Below are positions 7,386-15,794 of a DNA stretch of 64,000 bases, one piece after another. The DNA lies in assembly GCF_003853415.1 (NCBI RefSeq), contig NZ_QTPP01000028.1, positions 47,069-111,068 of the forward strand. Direction: 5' to 3'. The DNA is from Burkholderia sp. Bp9142. GTDB lineage: Bacteria; Pseudomonadota; Gammaproteobacteria; Burkholderiales; Burkholderiaceae. Under the pieces are notes generated by a model. That model did no database searches and was not told the DNA's origin. It saw only the letters and a list, made by a program, of their open reading frames with translations. Every line of letters starts with the position of its first letter. The stretch's first letter is position 1. A program made the translations under genes and the position numbers.

Positions 7386-8264
7386 ATGACTGCCCTCCTC
7401 GAACTCGCGAAAACGCAGCATTACCCGGACGCCGCGCTCTACGTGGTCGCGACGCCGATCGGCAACACCGCCGACATCACGCTGCGCGCACTGCACGTGC
7501 TCGGCCTCGCCGACCGCATCGCGGCCGAAGACACCCGCAATACGGGCCAGCTGCTAGCCCGCTACGGCATCTCGAAACCGCTCGTCGCCGTGCACGAGCA
7601 CAACGAACGCGAAGCGGCGCTGCGCGTGATCGAGCTGCTGCGCGCAGGCGAACGCGTCGCGTACGTGTCGGACGCCGGCACACCCGGCATCTCGGACCCC
7701 GGCGCGCGGCTCGTCGACGCCGTGCGCGCGGCCGGCTTCGCGGTGATTCCGCTGCCGGGCGCGAGCGCGGCCGTGACCGCGCTGAGCGTGGCGGGTGACT
7801 GGGCCGGCGCGTTCACGTTCGCGGGCTTCCTGCCGCCGAAGGCGAAGCAGCGCGCGAGCGCGCTGCAGGCGCTCGTGCGGCACCCGTACGCGCTGGTGTT
7901 CTACGAAGCGCCGCACCGGATCGCCGAGACCGTCGCGGCACTCGCCGACGCGTTCGGCCCCGCGCGCCGGCTGCTGATCGCACGCGAGCTCACCAAGCTA
8001 CACGAGCAACTGTTCCAGGGCACCCTGGCCGAAGGACAGAGCTGGCTCGACGGCGATGCGAACCGGCAGCGCGGCGAGTTCGTGCTGGTCGTCGAAGGCG
8101 CGCCAGCCGACAGCGGCGAGGCCGACGACACCGCGCACGACGCGCTGCTCAAACTGCTGCTGGAAGAAGTGCCGGTGAAGAGCGCGGCGAAGCTCGCGGC
8201 CGCGCTGACGGGTGCGTCGCGCAACGCGCTGTATGCGCGCGCGCTCGCGCTGAAGGAAGGCTGA
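7386..8264 (+). CDS. rsmI: 16S rRNA (cytidine1402-2'-O)-methyltransferase RsmI
   Basis: A 292-residue tetrapyrrole-methylase-fold protein. Motifs include ALYVVATPIGNTADITLRAL near the N-terminus, AEDTRNTGQLL, VSDAGTPGISDPG and PGASAAVTALSVAG, all hallmarks of RsmI (YraL). It methylates the ribose of C1402 in the decoding centre using S-adenosylmethionine. Divergent from yraN with only 46 bp between starts, as in E. coli. The reading frame is open far upstream, but homology begins at this ATG. Confidence 0.96.
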   Translation: MTALLELAKTQHYPDAALYVVATPIGNTADITLRALHVLGLADRIAAEDTRNTGQLLARYGISKPLVAVHEHNEREAALRVIELLRAGERVAYVSDAGTPGISDPGARLVDAVRAAGFAVIPLPGASAAVTALSVAGDWAGAFTFAGFLPPKAKQRASALQALVRHPYALVFYEAPHRIAETVAALADAFGPARRLLIARELTKLHEQLFQGTLAEGQSWLDGDANRQRGEFVLVVEGAPADSGEADDTAHDALLKLLLEEVPVKSAAKLAAALTGASRNALYARALALKEG

Positions 8265-8306
8265 CGCGCGAGCGCGGGCGGCATCCGCCGCCCGGCCCGC
8301 GGAAAC

Positions 8307-8338
8307 GCAAAAGGGCTGCCCGAAGGCAGCCCTTTTGC
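8307..8338. terminator. bidirectional terminator between rsmI and rlpA
   Basis: GCAAAAGGGCTGCC and GGCAGCCCTTTTGC are perfect inverted repeats around a CGAA loop. The A/T ends act as U-tracts on both strands, suiting the convergent genes. Confidence 0.9.
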
Positions 8339-8359
8339 ATGGGCGGACGAACCGCCGCG

Positions 8360-8971
8360 TTACTTCGCCGAGACCGACGCCAACATTTCGTCGCGTGCCT
8401 CGCGCGCTTCCTGCGGCGACAGCCCTTCGATCTTCACGCGGCCCGTGCCGGCGTGCACGAGGCCGATCATCCTGGCAGCGGCATACGACAGGTCGAGCAC
8501 GCGGCCGCGCTTGTACGGCCCGCGGTCGTTGACCTTCACGACGACCCACTTGCCGGTCGACGAGTTCGTCACCTTGATGTACGACGACAGCGGCAGCGTG
8601 CGGTGCGCGGCGGTCAGCGCATTCATGTTGAAGCGCTCGCCGTTCGCGGTGCGGCGGCCGTGGAAATCCCGGCCATACCACGATGCCCGGCCCGTCTGGC
8701 GGAAGTCGGACACATCCTTGCCGTCGATCGGCTCGGCGTCGGCCAGCGACGACTTCTTCGCGTCCTTGCTGTCGGCAGCCGGCATCGATGCCAGCGCGGA
8801 ATCGAAATTCAGTTGCTGCTTATCGTCATCCGCTTTCGCGGCCGCGGCCGTCTTGCCGACCGCGTTCTTCTGGTTGGCACTGCCGGTGGTCTGGCTGGGT
8901 GGCACCGCACAGCCCGTCAGCGCAAAAAATAATGCAATGGTCCCGAATCGAGTCGGAAAACGAAAATTCAT
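8360..8971 (-). CDS. rlpA: RlpA-like septal lipoprotein (double-psi beta-barrel)
   Basis: A 203-residue lipoprotein: signal peptide with lipobox LTGC (Cys near 21), a low-complexity linker, then the RlpA double-psi beta-barrel from about 107 (ASWYGRDFHGRRTANGERFN ... VKVNDRGPYKRGRVLDLS). RlpA proteins bind or cleave naked peptidoglycan glycans at the septum. No C-terminal SPOR domain is present, so septal targeting by denuded glycans may be missing. Start ATG 8971 has an AAGGCGA ribosome-binding site. Confidence 0.92.
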   Translation of the reverse strand: MNFRFPTRFGTIALFFALTGCAVPPSQTTGSANQKNAVGKTAAAAKADDDKQQLNFDSALASMPAADSKDAKKSSLADAEPIDGKDVSDFRQTGRASWYGRDFHGRRTANGERFNMNALTAAHRTLPLSSYIKVTNSSTGKWVVVKVNDRGPYKRGRVLDLSYAAARMIGLVHAGTGRVKIEGLSPQEAREARDEMLASVSAK

Positions 8972-9630
8972 CGACGTGTCGCCTTCTGGTTCGGGCCGCA
9001 CCAACGCAACGCTGCTCAACAACGCAGATACGCGGCCCGGACGGCAAATGCGTGCACGCCCCGCTCGGATACGCGAGCAGGCGGCTAGCATGGGCGCGGC
9101 TTTCGTCTCTGCCGCAACCGTCCTGATTAGTTTTCACGTCTGGCGCAACCTGTCCCCGGCAGCCTGACCAGACCCCACATGCCGCCATCGAACATGGCTT
9201 TCACGTTCGCGCGCGTCGCGTACAGCCAACGCACAGGAACGGCGGCACAGGCCTCATCCGGCGGCGCGGCAGCAGGGCCGCAGACGGGCGCGCAGCACCC
9301 GGCCGGACAAGACGTGAGCACCGAATGCTCGGTGCTGGATACACCGCCGGACTCCCCGGCGGTCGATGCTTGACGGTGAATCCGACACCCCATTCAACGG
9401 GGTCGAAACACCAGCGAATTGCGTGAAATTCACGTGCAATGGAGCGCATTATACATAAACCAAAAGCCCATCTCGAAAAGCACCCCGTCCGGACCATTGA
9501 TTCTCACTATGGCGGTAACAATCGGGATGCTCGGGGATTGCCCGCGGAAGCGTGTCCGACACTGCTCCGCAGGGCCGGCAGGCAGCGCGCGCGACCGGTA
9601 CAATCGCTCCTTTTAGCCGCCGGTGCCTCC
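8972..9630. other. intergenic region, no gene seen
   Basis: About 660 bp between divergent rlpA and the metallo-hydrolase gene. Short open frames here lack ribosome-binding sites or recognisable sequence. A small palindrome (GTGAAATTCAC, about 9423-9433) is present. It should hold promoters for both genes; none could be fixed with confidence. Confidence 0.4.
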
Positions 9631-10275
9631 ATGAAAGTCACGCTCATTCCGGTCACGCCGTTCCAGCAGAACTGCTCGCTGCTCGTCTGCGAAAAGACCG
9701 GCCGCGCCGCCATCGTCGATCCGGGCGGCGATCTCGAACGGATCGAACAGGAGATCGCGCGGCAGAACGTGCAGGTCGAGAAGGTGCTGCTCACGCACGG
9801 CCACGTCGATCACTGCGCGGGCGCGAAGGCGCTCGCGACGCGCTACGGCGTGCCGATCGTGGGGCCGCAGGAAGACGAGCGCTTCTGGATCGAGCAACTG
9901 CCGATGCAGAGCCAGCGCTTCGGCTTCCCGGCCGCCGAGACGTTCGAGCCGGACCACTGGCTGAACGACGGCGACACCGTGCAGTTCGGCGACGAGACGC
10001 TCGAGGTCTATCACTGCCCCGGCCACACGCCCGGCCACGTCGTGTTCTTCAGCCGCGCGCATCGCGTCGCGATCGTCGGCGATGTGCTGTTCGCCGGCTC
10101 GATCGGCCGTACCGATTTCCCGCGCGGCAACCATGCGGACCTCGTGCGCTCGATCAAGGAGAAGCTCTGGCCGCTCGGCGACGACGTCACGTTCGTGCCG
10201 GGCCACGGCCCGGTGTCGACCTTCGGCGACGAGCGCCGCACGAATCCGTTCGTGTCCGACAAGGTGTTCGGATGA
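9631..10275 (+). CDS. metallo-beta-lactamase-fold hydrolase (glyoxalase II-like)
   Basis: A 214-residue single-domain enzyme with the metal-binding THGHVDH motif (about 54-60), PGHTPGHVVF (third metal ligand, about 132-141), GDVLFAGSIGR (bridging Asp) and PGHGP near the C-terminus. This is the glyoxalase II/GloC-like group that hydrolyses thioesters such as S-lactoylglutathione. Its stop overlaps the next gene's start (ATGA). Exact substrate is inferred. Start ATG 9631 is where family similarity begins. Confidence 0.9.
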   Translation: MKVTLIPVTPFQQNCSLLVCEKTGRAAIVDPGGDLERIEQEIARQNVQVEKVLLTHGHVDHCAGAKALATRYGVPIVGPQEDERFWIEQLPMQSQRFGFPAAETFEPDHWLNDGDTVQFGDETLEVYHCPGHTPGHVVFFSRAHRVAIVGDVLFAGSIGRTDFPRGNHADLVRSIKEKLWPLGDDVTFVPGHGPVSTFGDERRTNPFVSDKVFG

Positions 10276-10931
10276 ACCAGACCGCCATCCCCGAAATCTA
10301 CGTCAGCACCGACGTCGAGGCCGACGGCCCGATTCCCGGCCCGCACTCGATGCTGAGCTTCGCGTCGGCCGCCTATACCGAGGACAAGCAGCTGATCGCG
10401 ACGTTCTCGGCGAACCTCGAGACGCTGCCTGGCGCGCAAGCCCATCCGGTGCAGGAAGCGTGGTGGAAGACGGAGCCCGACGCGTGGGCCGCATGCCGGC
10501 GCGACCTGCAGGCGCCCGAGGCCGCGCTGGTCGCGTACGTCGAGTGGGTCGAGGCGCTGCCGGGCAAGCCGGTGTTCGTCGCGATGCCGGCCGGCTTCGA
10601 TTTCACGTTCATGTTCTGGTACATGATGCGCTTCGCCGGACGCTGCCCGTTCTCGTGGTCGGCGCTCGACATCAAGACGCTCGCGTTCGCGATGACGGGC
10701 CTGCCGTACCGCAAGGCGATCAAGCCGCGCTTTCCGAAGCACTGGTTCGACGATCACCCGCACACGCACGTCGCGCTCGACGACGCGATCGAGCAAGGCG
10801 CACTGTTCTGCAACATGCTCGCCGACCTGCGCCGTCAGCAGGCGGCGCTCGCGGGCCTCGCGGTGGCCGACACCGACCGGTCGGAACAGGCAGGGGTGGG
10901 ACAAAACCCCACGGATCCGCGCGCAAATTAG
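10272..10931 (+). CDS. DEDDh-type 3'-5' exonuclease family protein
   Basis: A 219-residue protein. STDVEADGPIPGPHSMLSFA at residues 12-31 gives the first acidic pair (D-x-E), and HVALDDAIEQG near 170 matches the His/Asp motif of the exonuclease III block. It resembles a small family of DnaQ-like exonucleases of unknown substrate. Coupled to the upstream hydrolase by a 4-bp overlap. The C-terminal 25 residues are disordered-looking. Confidence 0.78.
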   Translation: MNQTAIPEIYVSTDVEADGPIPGPHSMLSFASAAYTEDKQLIATFSANLETLPGAQAHPVQEAWWKTEPDAWAACRRDLQAPEAALVAYVEWVEALPGKPVFVAMPAGFDFTFMFWYMMRFAGRCPFSWSALDIKTLAFAMTGLPYRKAIKPRFPKHWFDDHPHTHVALDDAIEQGALFCNMLADLRRQQAALAGLAVADTDRSEQAGVGQNPTDPRAN

Positions 10932-11022
10932 CGAATCTCGCTCACCGGCGCGCCGCCAGATTGCCTTTCCTTCCCCGGCCCTCTAACATTCAGCGTGTTG
11001 TAGCTGCCGCATGGAGGCGCAG

Positions 11023-11481
11023 GTGACGCTCGATTCCTTTTCGCAAAAAATCCTTCGCCTGTTGCAGCTCGACGCGCGCCGTTCCGTACAGGAAATCTCC
11101 GACCAGGTCGGCCTGTCGAGCACGCCGTGCTGGCGCCGCATCAAGGACATGGAACAGTCCGGCGTGATCCAGCGCTACACCGCGCTGCTCGACCGCGAGA
11201 AACTCGGCCTGCACGTGTGCGCGCTCGCGCACGTGCACCTGACCCGCCACAACGAAGGCGGCGTCGAGCAGTTCGAGCGCGAGATCGCGACCTGCCCGGA
11301 AGTCACCGAGTGCTACAGCACGACGGGTGAAGCCGACTACATCCTCAAGATCGTCGCCCCCGACATCAAGGCCTACGACGTGTTCCTGCACGAACGCATC
11401 TTCAAGATCCCGGCCGTGTCGCAGGTGCGCACGAGCGTCGTGCTGCGCGAAATCAAGTTCGACACGCAATTGCCGCTGTAA
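11023..11481 (+). CDS. Lrp/AsnC family transcriptional regulator
   Basis: A 152-residue regulator: winged helix at 1-60 (KILRLLQLDARRSVQEISDQ, VGLSSTPCWRRIKDMEQSGV), then the RAM ligand-binding/oligomerisation domain (CYSTTGEADYILKIVAPDIK). Such proteins sense amino acids and control transport or catabolism. GTG 11023 is chosen because GGAGG lies 5 bases upstream; the ATG 12 bases earlier overlaps that box. Ligand cannot be predicted. Confidence 0.93.
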   Translation: MTLDSFSQKILRLLQLDARRSVQEISDQVGLSSTPCWRRIKDMEQSGVIQRYTALLDREKLGLHVCALAHVHLTRHNEGGVEQFEREIATCPEVTECYSTTGEADYILKIVAPDIKAYDVFLHERIFKIPAVSQVRTSVVLREIKFDTQLPL

Positions 11482-11508
11482 CGCACGCGACGCGTTCGAC
11501 GGCGCCGC

Positions 11509-12666
11509 TCACGCCTGCGCAGGCAGCCCGCGCGTGAAACCGATCCGGCGCGCGCCGAACTGGCGCTTCAGCGTGTCGACATCGAGCCGGCTGGCCAGTG
11601 CCGCGTCGGTATCGCCTGCGCCGGCGTCGAGCGTCACGTCGATCTCGAGCCCCGTGCTCAGGTAGTGCAGGTTGATCGCGGCCGCATGCAGCCCGCGCTG
11701 CGCAAGCGCGGTCTCGAGCCGCGCCGTGATCTCGTCGCGCGGCGGCAGCGCGAGCGCCGGACGGCGCGCCGCGTCGTTCTCGGGGTCGACGTGGATCAGC
11801 GCGTCGAGCACGCGCGGGTCGCTCAGCACGCGCGCACGCGCGGTTTCCGCGATGTAGTGCCCTTCGGAGACGGAGATCATGGGATCGACGAGGATGTGCG
11901 CGTCGACGAGCGCCGTATCGCCCATCTTGCGCGTGCGCAGGTCGTGCACGTCGCGCACGCCCGGCGTCGCCGCGAGCAGCGCGCGGATCTCGGCCGAGGC
12001 GGCGGTGTCGAGTGCGCGATCCGACAGGTCCTGCAGCGCGTCATAGCCGAACGTCCAGCCCATGCGCGCGACCATGAAGCCGACGATCGCGGCGGCGATC
12101 GGGTCGAGCAGCCGCACGCCGGCGAGGCTGCCGACGATGCCGATCGCAACGACGAGCGACGATGCGGCGTCCGAGCGCGCATGCCATGCGTTCGCGACGA
12201 GCATTGCCGAGCGCACGCGCCGCGCCTCGCGCAGCATGTAGCGGAACAGCGCCTCCTTCGACACGAGCACGGTCAGCGCGACGATCAGCGCGGAGAAATG
12301 GACGGCGGGGATGTTCTCGAGGTTCACGAGACGGTTGCCGGCGCGCCAGAGCATGCCGATGCCGACCGCGATCAGGATCGCGCCGAGAAACAGCGACGCG
12401 ACGGTCTCGTAGCGGCTGTGTCCGTAATTGTGATCGGCATCCGGCGATGCACCACTATGGCGATTCGCAACCAGTACGACAAAATCCGAGATCAAATCGG
12501 AAATCGAATGGACGCCATCGGCAATCAATGCCTGCGAATGCGCAACCACGCCCACGACGATCTGAAACGTCGCCAGCACGACATTCAGCACGATACTGAC
12601 GAAGGTGCTCTTGCGCGCGACCGCGTGCTTATCCGCGCTATGCGTGTCGCCAGAAAACGTGGACAT
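11509..12666 (-). CDS. cation diffusion facilitator (CDF) metal efflux transporter
   Basis: A 385-residue inner-membrane protein with six predicted segments and the CDF metal sites HSISDLISD (TM2) and HARSDAASS (TM5), followed by a cytoplasmic ferredoxin-like domain with HILVDP. A longer C-terminal extension than FieF/ZitB (about 100 residues: ALPPRDEITARLETALAQRG onward) looks like a second small domain. Exports divalent cations such as Zn or Fe; specificity unknown. Start ATG 12666 (MSTFSGDTHS). Confidence 0.93.
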   Translation of the reverse strand: MSTFSGDTHSADKHAVARKSTFVSIVLNVVLATFQIVVGVVAHSQALIADGVHSISDLISDFVVLVANRHSGASPDADHNYGHSRYETVASLFLGAILIAVGIGMLWRAGNRLVNLENIPAVHFSALIVALTVLVSKEALFRYMLREARRVRSAMLVANAWHARSDAASSLVVAIGIVGSLAGVRLLDPIAAAIVGFMVARMGWTFGYDALQDLSDRALDTAASAEIRALLAATPGVRDVHDLRTRKMGDTALVDAHILVDPMISVSEGHYIAETARARVLSDPRVLDALIHVDPENDAARRPALALPPRDEITARLETALAQRGLHAAAINLHYLSTGLEIDVTLDAGAGDTDAALASRLDVDTLKRQFGARRIGFTRGLPAQA

Positions 12667-12841
12667 GAAATACGAGATATCGATTGGGATACGGAATTCT
12701 ATCAAACGCAGCCCGCGCGGCATTCCGATAACACAAAATTTTCCATTTAAATCAATCGCTTATGCGAACGGGTCGCATTTTCATTCACGCACCGTTTCTG
12801 ACATTTTCATGACAACACGCATACGTTCCGGCGCCGGAATA

Positions 12842-12880
12842 CAAAAAAGCCGCGCTCCTCGACGGATACGCGGCTCTTTT
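12842..12880. terminator. terminator after the H-NS gene
   Basis: GCCGCG (12849-12854) pairs with CGCGGC (12869-12874), flanked by A6 and T5 runs, so it works in both directions. It lies 25 bp beyond the H-NS stop. Confidence 0.85.
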
Positions 12881-12892
12881 TGAGACGACGAC

Positions 12893-12908
12893 TTAAACGA
12901 TCGTTTAA
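12893..12908. repeat. 16-bp perfect palindrome over the H-NS stop codon
   Basis: TTAAACGATCGTTTAA is a perfect palindrome that includes the stop codon of the H-NS gene (12905-12907). It could be a protein-binding site or part of a transcript-end structure. Confidence 0.6.
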
Positions 12909-13198
12909 ATCGTAAACTGTTCGCGGTTCTTGCCGGCGATCCAGCGCGGCGGCTTGCCGCGGCCCGACCACGTCGCGCCCGTTTCCGGATCGCGGTACTT
13001 GGCTGCCACGCCGGCGCGCGGACGACCGACCTTGCCGGCCTTCGCGCGGCTGAGGCCGAGATCGGCGAGCGAAAAGCCGTAGTCGGCAATTTTCTGCTTC
13101 ACGTCATTCAGCACTTCGGCGTATTCGCGCGACTTCGCTTCTTCGATTTGCTTCTCCAGCTTCTCCCGCTGGGCCAGCAGGTCCTTGTAAGAAGACAT
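12905..13198 (-). CDS. H-NS family nucleoid protein
   Basis: A 97-residue H-NS-like protein: an N-terminal coiled-coil (DLLAQREKLEKQIEEAKSRE) for oligomerisation, and a C-terminal DNA-binding domain YRDPETGATWSGRGKPPRWI, with KVGRPRAG as an AT-hook-like arm. This short form is typical of Burkholderia, which carries many paralogues. It binds curved AT-rich DNA and silences horizontally acquired genes. Start ATG 13198 with GAAAGGGA ribosome-binding site. Its leader is AT-rich, fitting autoregulation. Confidence 0.94.
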   Translation of the reverse strand: MSSYKDLLAQREKLEKQIEEAKSREYAEVLNDVKQKIADYGFSLADLGLSRAKAGKVGRPRAGVAAKYRDPETGATWSGRGKPPRWIAGKNREQFTI

Positions 13199-13555
13199 AG
13201 TTTCCCTTTCTATATGATCAATGGCGCCGGTCTGCAGCCGGTTCACCATTCATGGAATATTTGTGCCTCGGATTTTCGAAGGCAGAGATTAGCACAAAAA
13301 AGATTTGATAGAAGCGGGATTCACGAAAATCCCGAGACCAATTGTAATTCGCGCATGTCATTTTGACCGGCCACGGCCTTTTCTCAAATTTTCATGCGCT
13401 TGCGTAGAGATTAGGACATTACCGATCCGGTAATAGGTCTATCAACATACGCAATTACCCTGCATGTGGGAAAATCGAAGCTTTCATCAGGCGACAAGTT
13501 TTTGCATAAATCACATGGCGCGGTTCGCTAAACAGACAAAGCGGCATCCGCGGCG
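13199..13555. other. AT-rich intergenic leader region
   Basis: About 357 bp that is much more AT-rich than its neighbours (for example around 13280-13330 and 13380-13400). It should hold the H-NS promoter and likely H-NS binding sites. No further gene seen. Confidence 0.4.
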
Positions 13556-14215
13556 TCACGTCACATCCCGCGCGCAGGCCATCAACCGCTCGCGCAGCGC
13601 GCCGGCGTCGCCCGGCAGCGGGTCGAACGGCGTGCGCACGCGGCGGCCGTCGCAGCGCCAGTCGGCGCCGCGGCGGTCGACGCCGAGCAGGTCGAGCCCG
13701 TCGCGGCGCGCGGCGCTCGCGTCGTACGCGTCCCACAACGCCCGTTCGTCGTCGAACCCGAGCGGCGGCAGCGCATCGAGGCCCGTGCCGTCCACCCAGC
13801 CCATCCGGCCGAACCCGCCGATATAGCGCAGCCGCTCGATGTCGAGCGCCCAGAACGTGAAATCACCGAGCGCGAGATAGCGCGCCGCGTCGGGTTCGTA
13901 GCGCGTATAGCGCGCGGCGACATGCGGATCGTCGCCGAGCGGCACGAAGCGGCCGAGCAGCGTCGCGCGCTCGGCGTTCAGCACGTCGCCGTCCGGCGCG
14001 TCGACGACGAGGAAGCCCGCGCGCGGATCGGCGGCGAGATTGCGCGTGTGCTCGGCGAGGCCGCTCACGAGAATCACGGGCCGATGATTCGCGTCGGGGG
14101 CGAACGGCACGACCGTCGGATAGGGAAAACCTTGCGGGTCGCGCGCGTGGGTCGCGAGCGTGCCGAGCGCGCAGCGGTGCAGCAGGTGCAGGGCAAGGGC
14201 GGGATCGATGTTCAC
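13556..14215 (-). CDS. HugZ-like pyridoxamine-5'-phosphate-oxidase-fold protein
   Basis: A 219-residue split-barrel protein: ALGTLATHARDPQGFPYPTV and LVSGLAEHTRNLAADPRAGF are the flavin/haem-binding-fold signature, then AERATLLGRFVPL and the C-terminal domain containing GFGRMGWV. The family includes haem oxygenases (HugZ) and general flavin enzymes, so the substrate is open. GTG 14215 is preceded by GGAG. Single gene, convergent with nothing; followed by an AT-rich spacer. Confidence 0.85.
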   Translation of the reverse strand: MNIDPALALHLLHRCALGTLATHARDPQGFPYPTVVPFAPDANHRPVILVSGLAEHTRNLAADPRAGFLVVDAPDGDVLNAERATLLGRFVPLGDDPHVAARYTRYEPDAARYLALGDFTFWALDIERLRYIGGFGRMGWVDGTGLDALPPLGFDDERALWDAYDASAARRDGLDLLGVDRRGADWRCDGRRVRTPFDPLPGDAGALRERLMACARDVT

Positions 14216-14480
14216 GGTGACTCCTGCGGTCGGAAGGCCTGGGCGGCAAGGATGGCGAAGGCGCGCAACACGGGCAAGCTCCGGTACGCCGCCTGCGCAT
14301 CGATGTTACCCGCGGCGGCGGCCCGCCGGGCATCGGCCGGATGGCAGATGCGGCCCGCGCAAGCGGCGTGCGCGACGGGCCTGACGGCCAGCGCGCCGGC
14401 AAGACCGTAAGCGGTTCGATAGAATCGGACGAATCCGACGGGCGCGACGCGCCCGCGCATCGTCCATTCAAGAGCATTCC

Positions 14481-15695
14481 GTGTCCGAATCTTCCTCCCG
14501 ATCCTCGTCCGCCTTCGCCGCGCCGCCCGACGCGCACCGCGTGCTGGCCTTGCCGGTTCGCCAGCGCGCACGCACGGCCACGATGGCGCTGTTCTTCGTC
14601 GCCGGCATGATGTACGCGTCGTGGGGCGTGCATGTGCCGACCGTGCGCGACAAGTTCGCGTTGAGCCCCGGGCTGCTGTCGATCGCGCTGTTCGCGGTCG
14701 CGGGCGGGTCGATCGCCGCGATGCTGACGATCGCGCGCTGGATCACGCGCGTCGGCTCGCGCACCGCGTGCCTCGCGGGCGGGCTCGTGATGTCCGCGTG
14801 CGCGGCGCTGATCCTCGTCGTGCCCGACTACTGGATGCTGCTGGTCGTGCTCGCGCTGTTCGGCTTCTCGATGGCGACGCTCGACGTCGCGATGAACGCG
14901 GAGGCGAGCGCGGTCGAGATCGCGCTCGGCAAGCCGATCATGTCGTCGCTGCACGGGATGTTCAGCATCGGCGGGATGTCGGGCGCGGCGGCCGGCGGCG
15001 CGCTGCTGTCGGCCGGCATGGCGCCCGCCATGCATCTCGCGCTCGCGGCGGCCATCAACGCGGCGGTGCTGGTGGCCGCGAGCCCGGCCGTGCTGCCGCA
15101 CGTGCCGCATCACGAGCACGCGCACGGCGGCGGCAACCGCTGGCGCTCGCCCGCGCTGTGGATGCTCGGCGGCATCGCGCTGATCGCGCTGATTGCCGAA
15201 GGCGCGATGTACGACTGGGCAACGGTCTATATGCGCGACGTCGTCGCGGCGAGCCCCGCGCTCGCGAGCGCCGCGTATGCGGCATTCTCCGGCGGAATGG
15301 CGATCGCGCGTTTCGCGGGCGACGCGGTGCGCGCGCGGTTCGGCGCGCCGCAGCTCGTGTTCGCAAGCGCGTCGCTCGCGTGCGCCGGGATGATCGGCGC
15401 GCTGCTGTTGCCGAACCCGGCCGCCGTGCTGACGGGTTTCACGCTGATGGGCCTCGGCCTCGCGAACATGATGCCCGTGCTGTTCGCCGCTGCCGCGCGC
15501 GTGAAAGGCATCCACGCGGCCGAAGGTCTCGCGCACGTGGCCGGGCTCGCGTATTTCGGACTGCTGTTCGGTCCGGTCGTGATCGGCGCGGTCGCGCAAA
15601 CCGCGAACCTGACCGTCGGCCTGTCGGTTGTCGCGCTGTGCGCGGCGCTCGTCGCGGCCATCGCGCCGAGGGTGCTTGCGCACCTGAAGATCTGA
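14481..15695 (+). CDS. major facilitator superfamily transporter (YbjJ-like)
   Basis: A 404-residue membrane protein with about 12 hydrophobic segments, opening after a 30-residue cytoplasmic tail (ATMALFFVAGMMYASWGVHV). GLVMSACAALILVVPDYWML, ALWMLGGIALIALIAEGAMY and GPVVIGAVAQTANLTVGLSV mark helices. MYDWATVYMRDVVAAS resembles the YbjJ group of sugar/fucose-permease-like transporters. GTG start at 14481. Substrate unknown. Confidence 0.88.
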   Translation: MSESSSRSSSAFAAPPDAHRVLALPVRQRARTATMALFFVAGMMYASWGVHVPTVRDKFALSPGLLSIALFAVAGGSIAAMLTIARWITRVGSRTACLAGGLVMSACAALILVVPDYWMLLVVLALFGFSMATLDVAMNAEASAVEIALGKPIMSSLHGMFSIGGMSGAAAGGALLSAGMAPAMHLALAAAINAAVLVAASPAVLPHVPHHEHAHGGGNRWRSPALWMLGGIALIALIAEGAMYDWATVYMRDVVAASPALASAAYAAFSGGMAIARFAGDAVRARFGAPQLVFASASLACAGMIGALLLPNPAAVLTGFTLMGLGLANMMPVLFAAAARVKGIHAAEGLAHVAGLAYFGLLFGPVVIGAVAQTANLTVGLSVVALCAALVAAIAPRVLAHLKI

Positions 15696-15734
15696 GCGCG
15701 CGGCGGACGCACCGCCTGCTGCGAGCCGCCAAAA

Positions 15735-15768
15735 GAAAGCGCGCCCGCGTTGCCGCAGGCGCGCTTTC
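15735..15768. terminator. terminator between the convergent MFS and livK-like genes
   Basis: GAAAGCGCGCC (15735-15745) and GGCGCGCTTTC (15758-15768) form an 11-bp stem. On the minus strand it runs into TTTCTTTT, so it best serves the binding-protein gene. Confidence 0.82.
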
Positions 15769-15794
15769 ACCCCTTCTGTCGACCGATCTTCAGC

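Noticed and set aside
9127..9393. 88-codon open frame on the minus strand in the rlpA-hydrolase gap
   Set aside because: No ribosome-binding site, unusual Cys content and no recognisable family; composition fits chance.
9092..9630. Possible riboswitch upstream of the metallo-hydrolase gene
   Set aside because: I found no conserved cobalamin, glycine or other riboswitch core, only scattered short palindromes.
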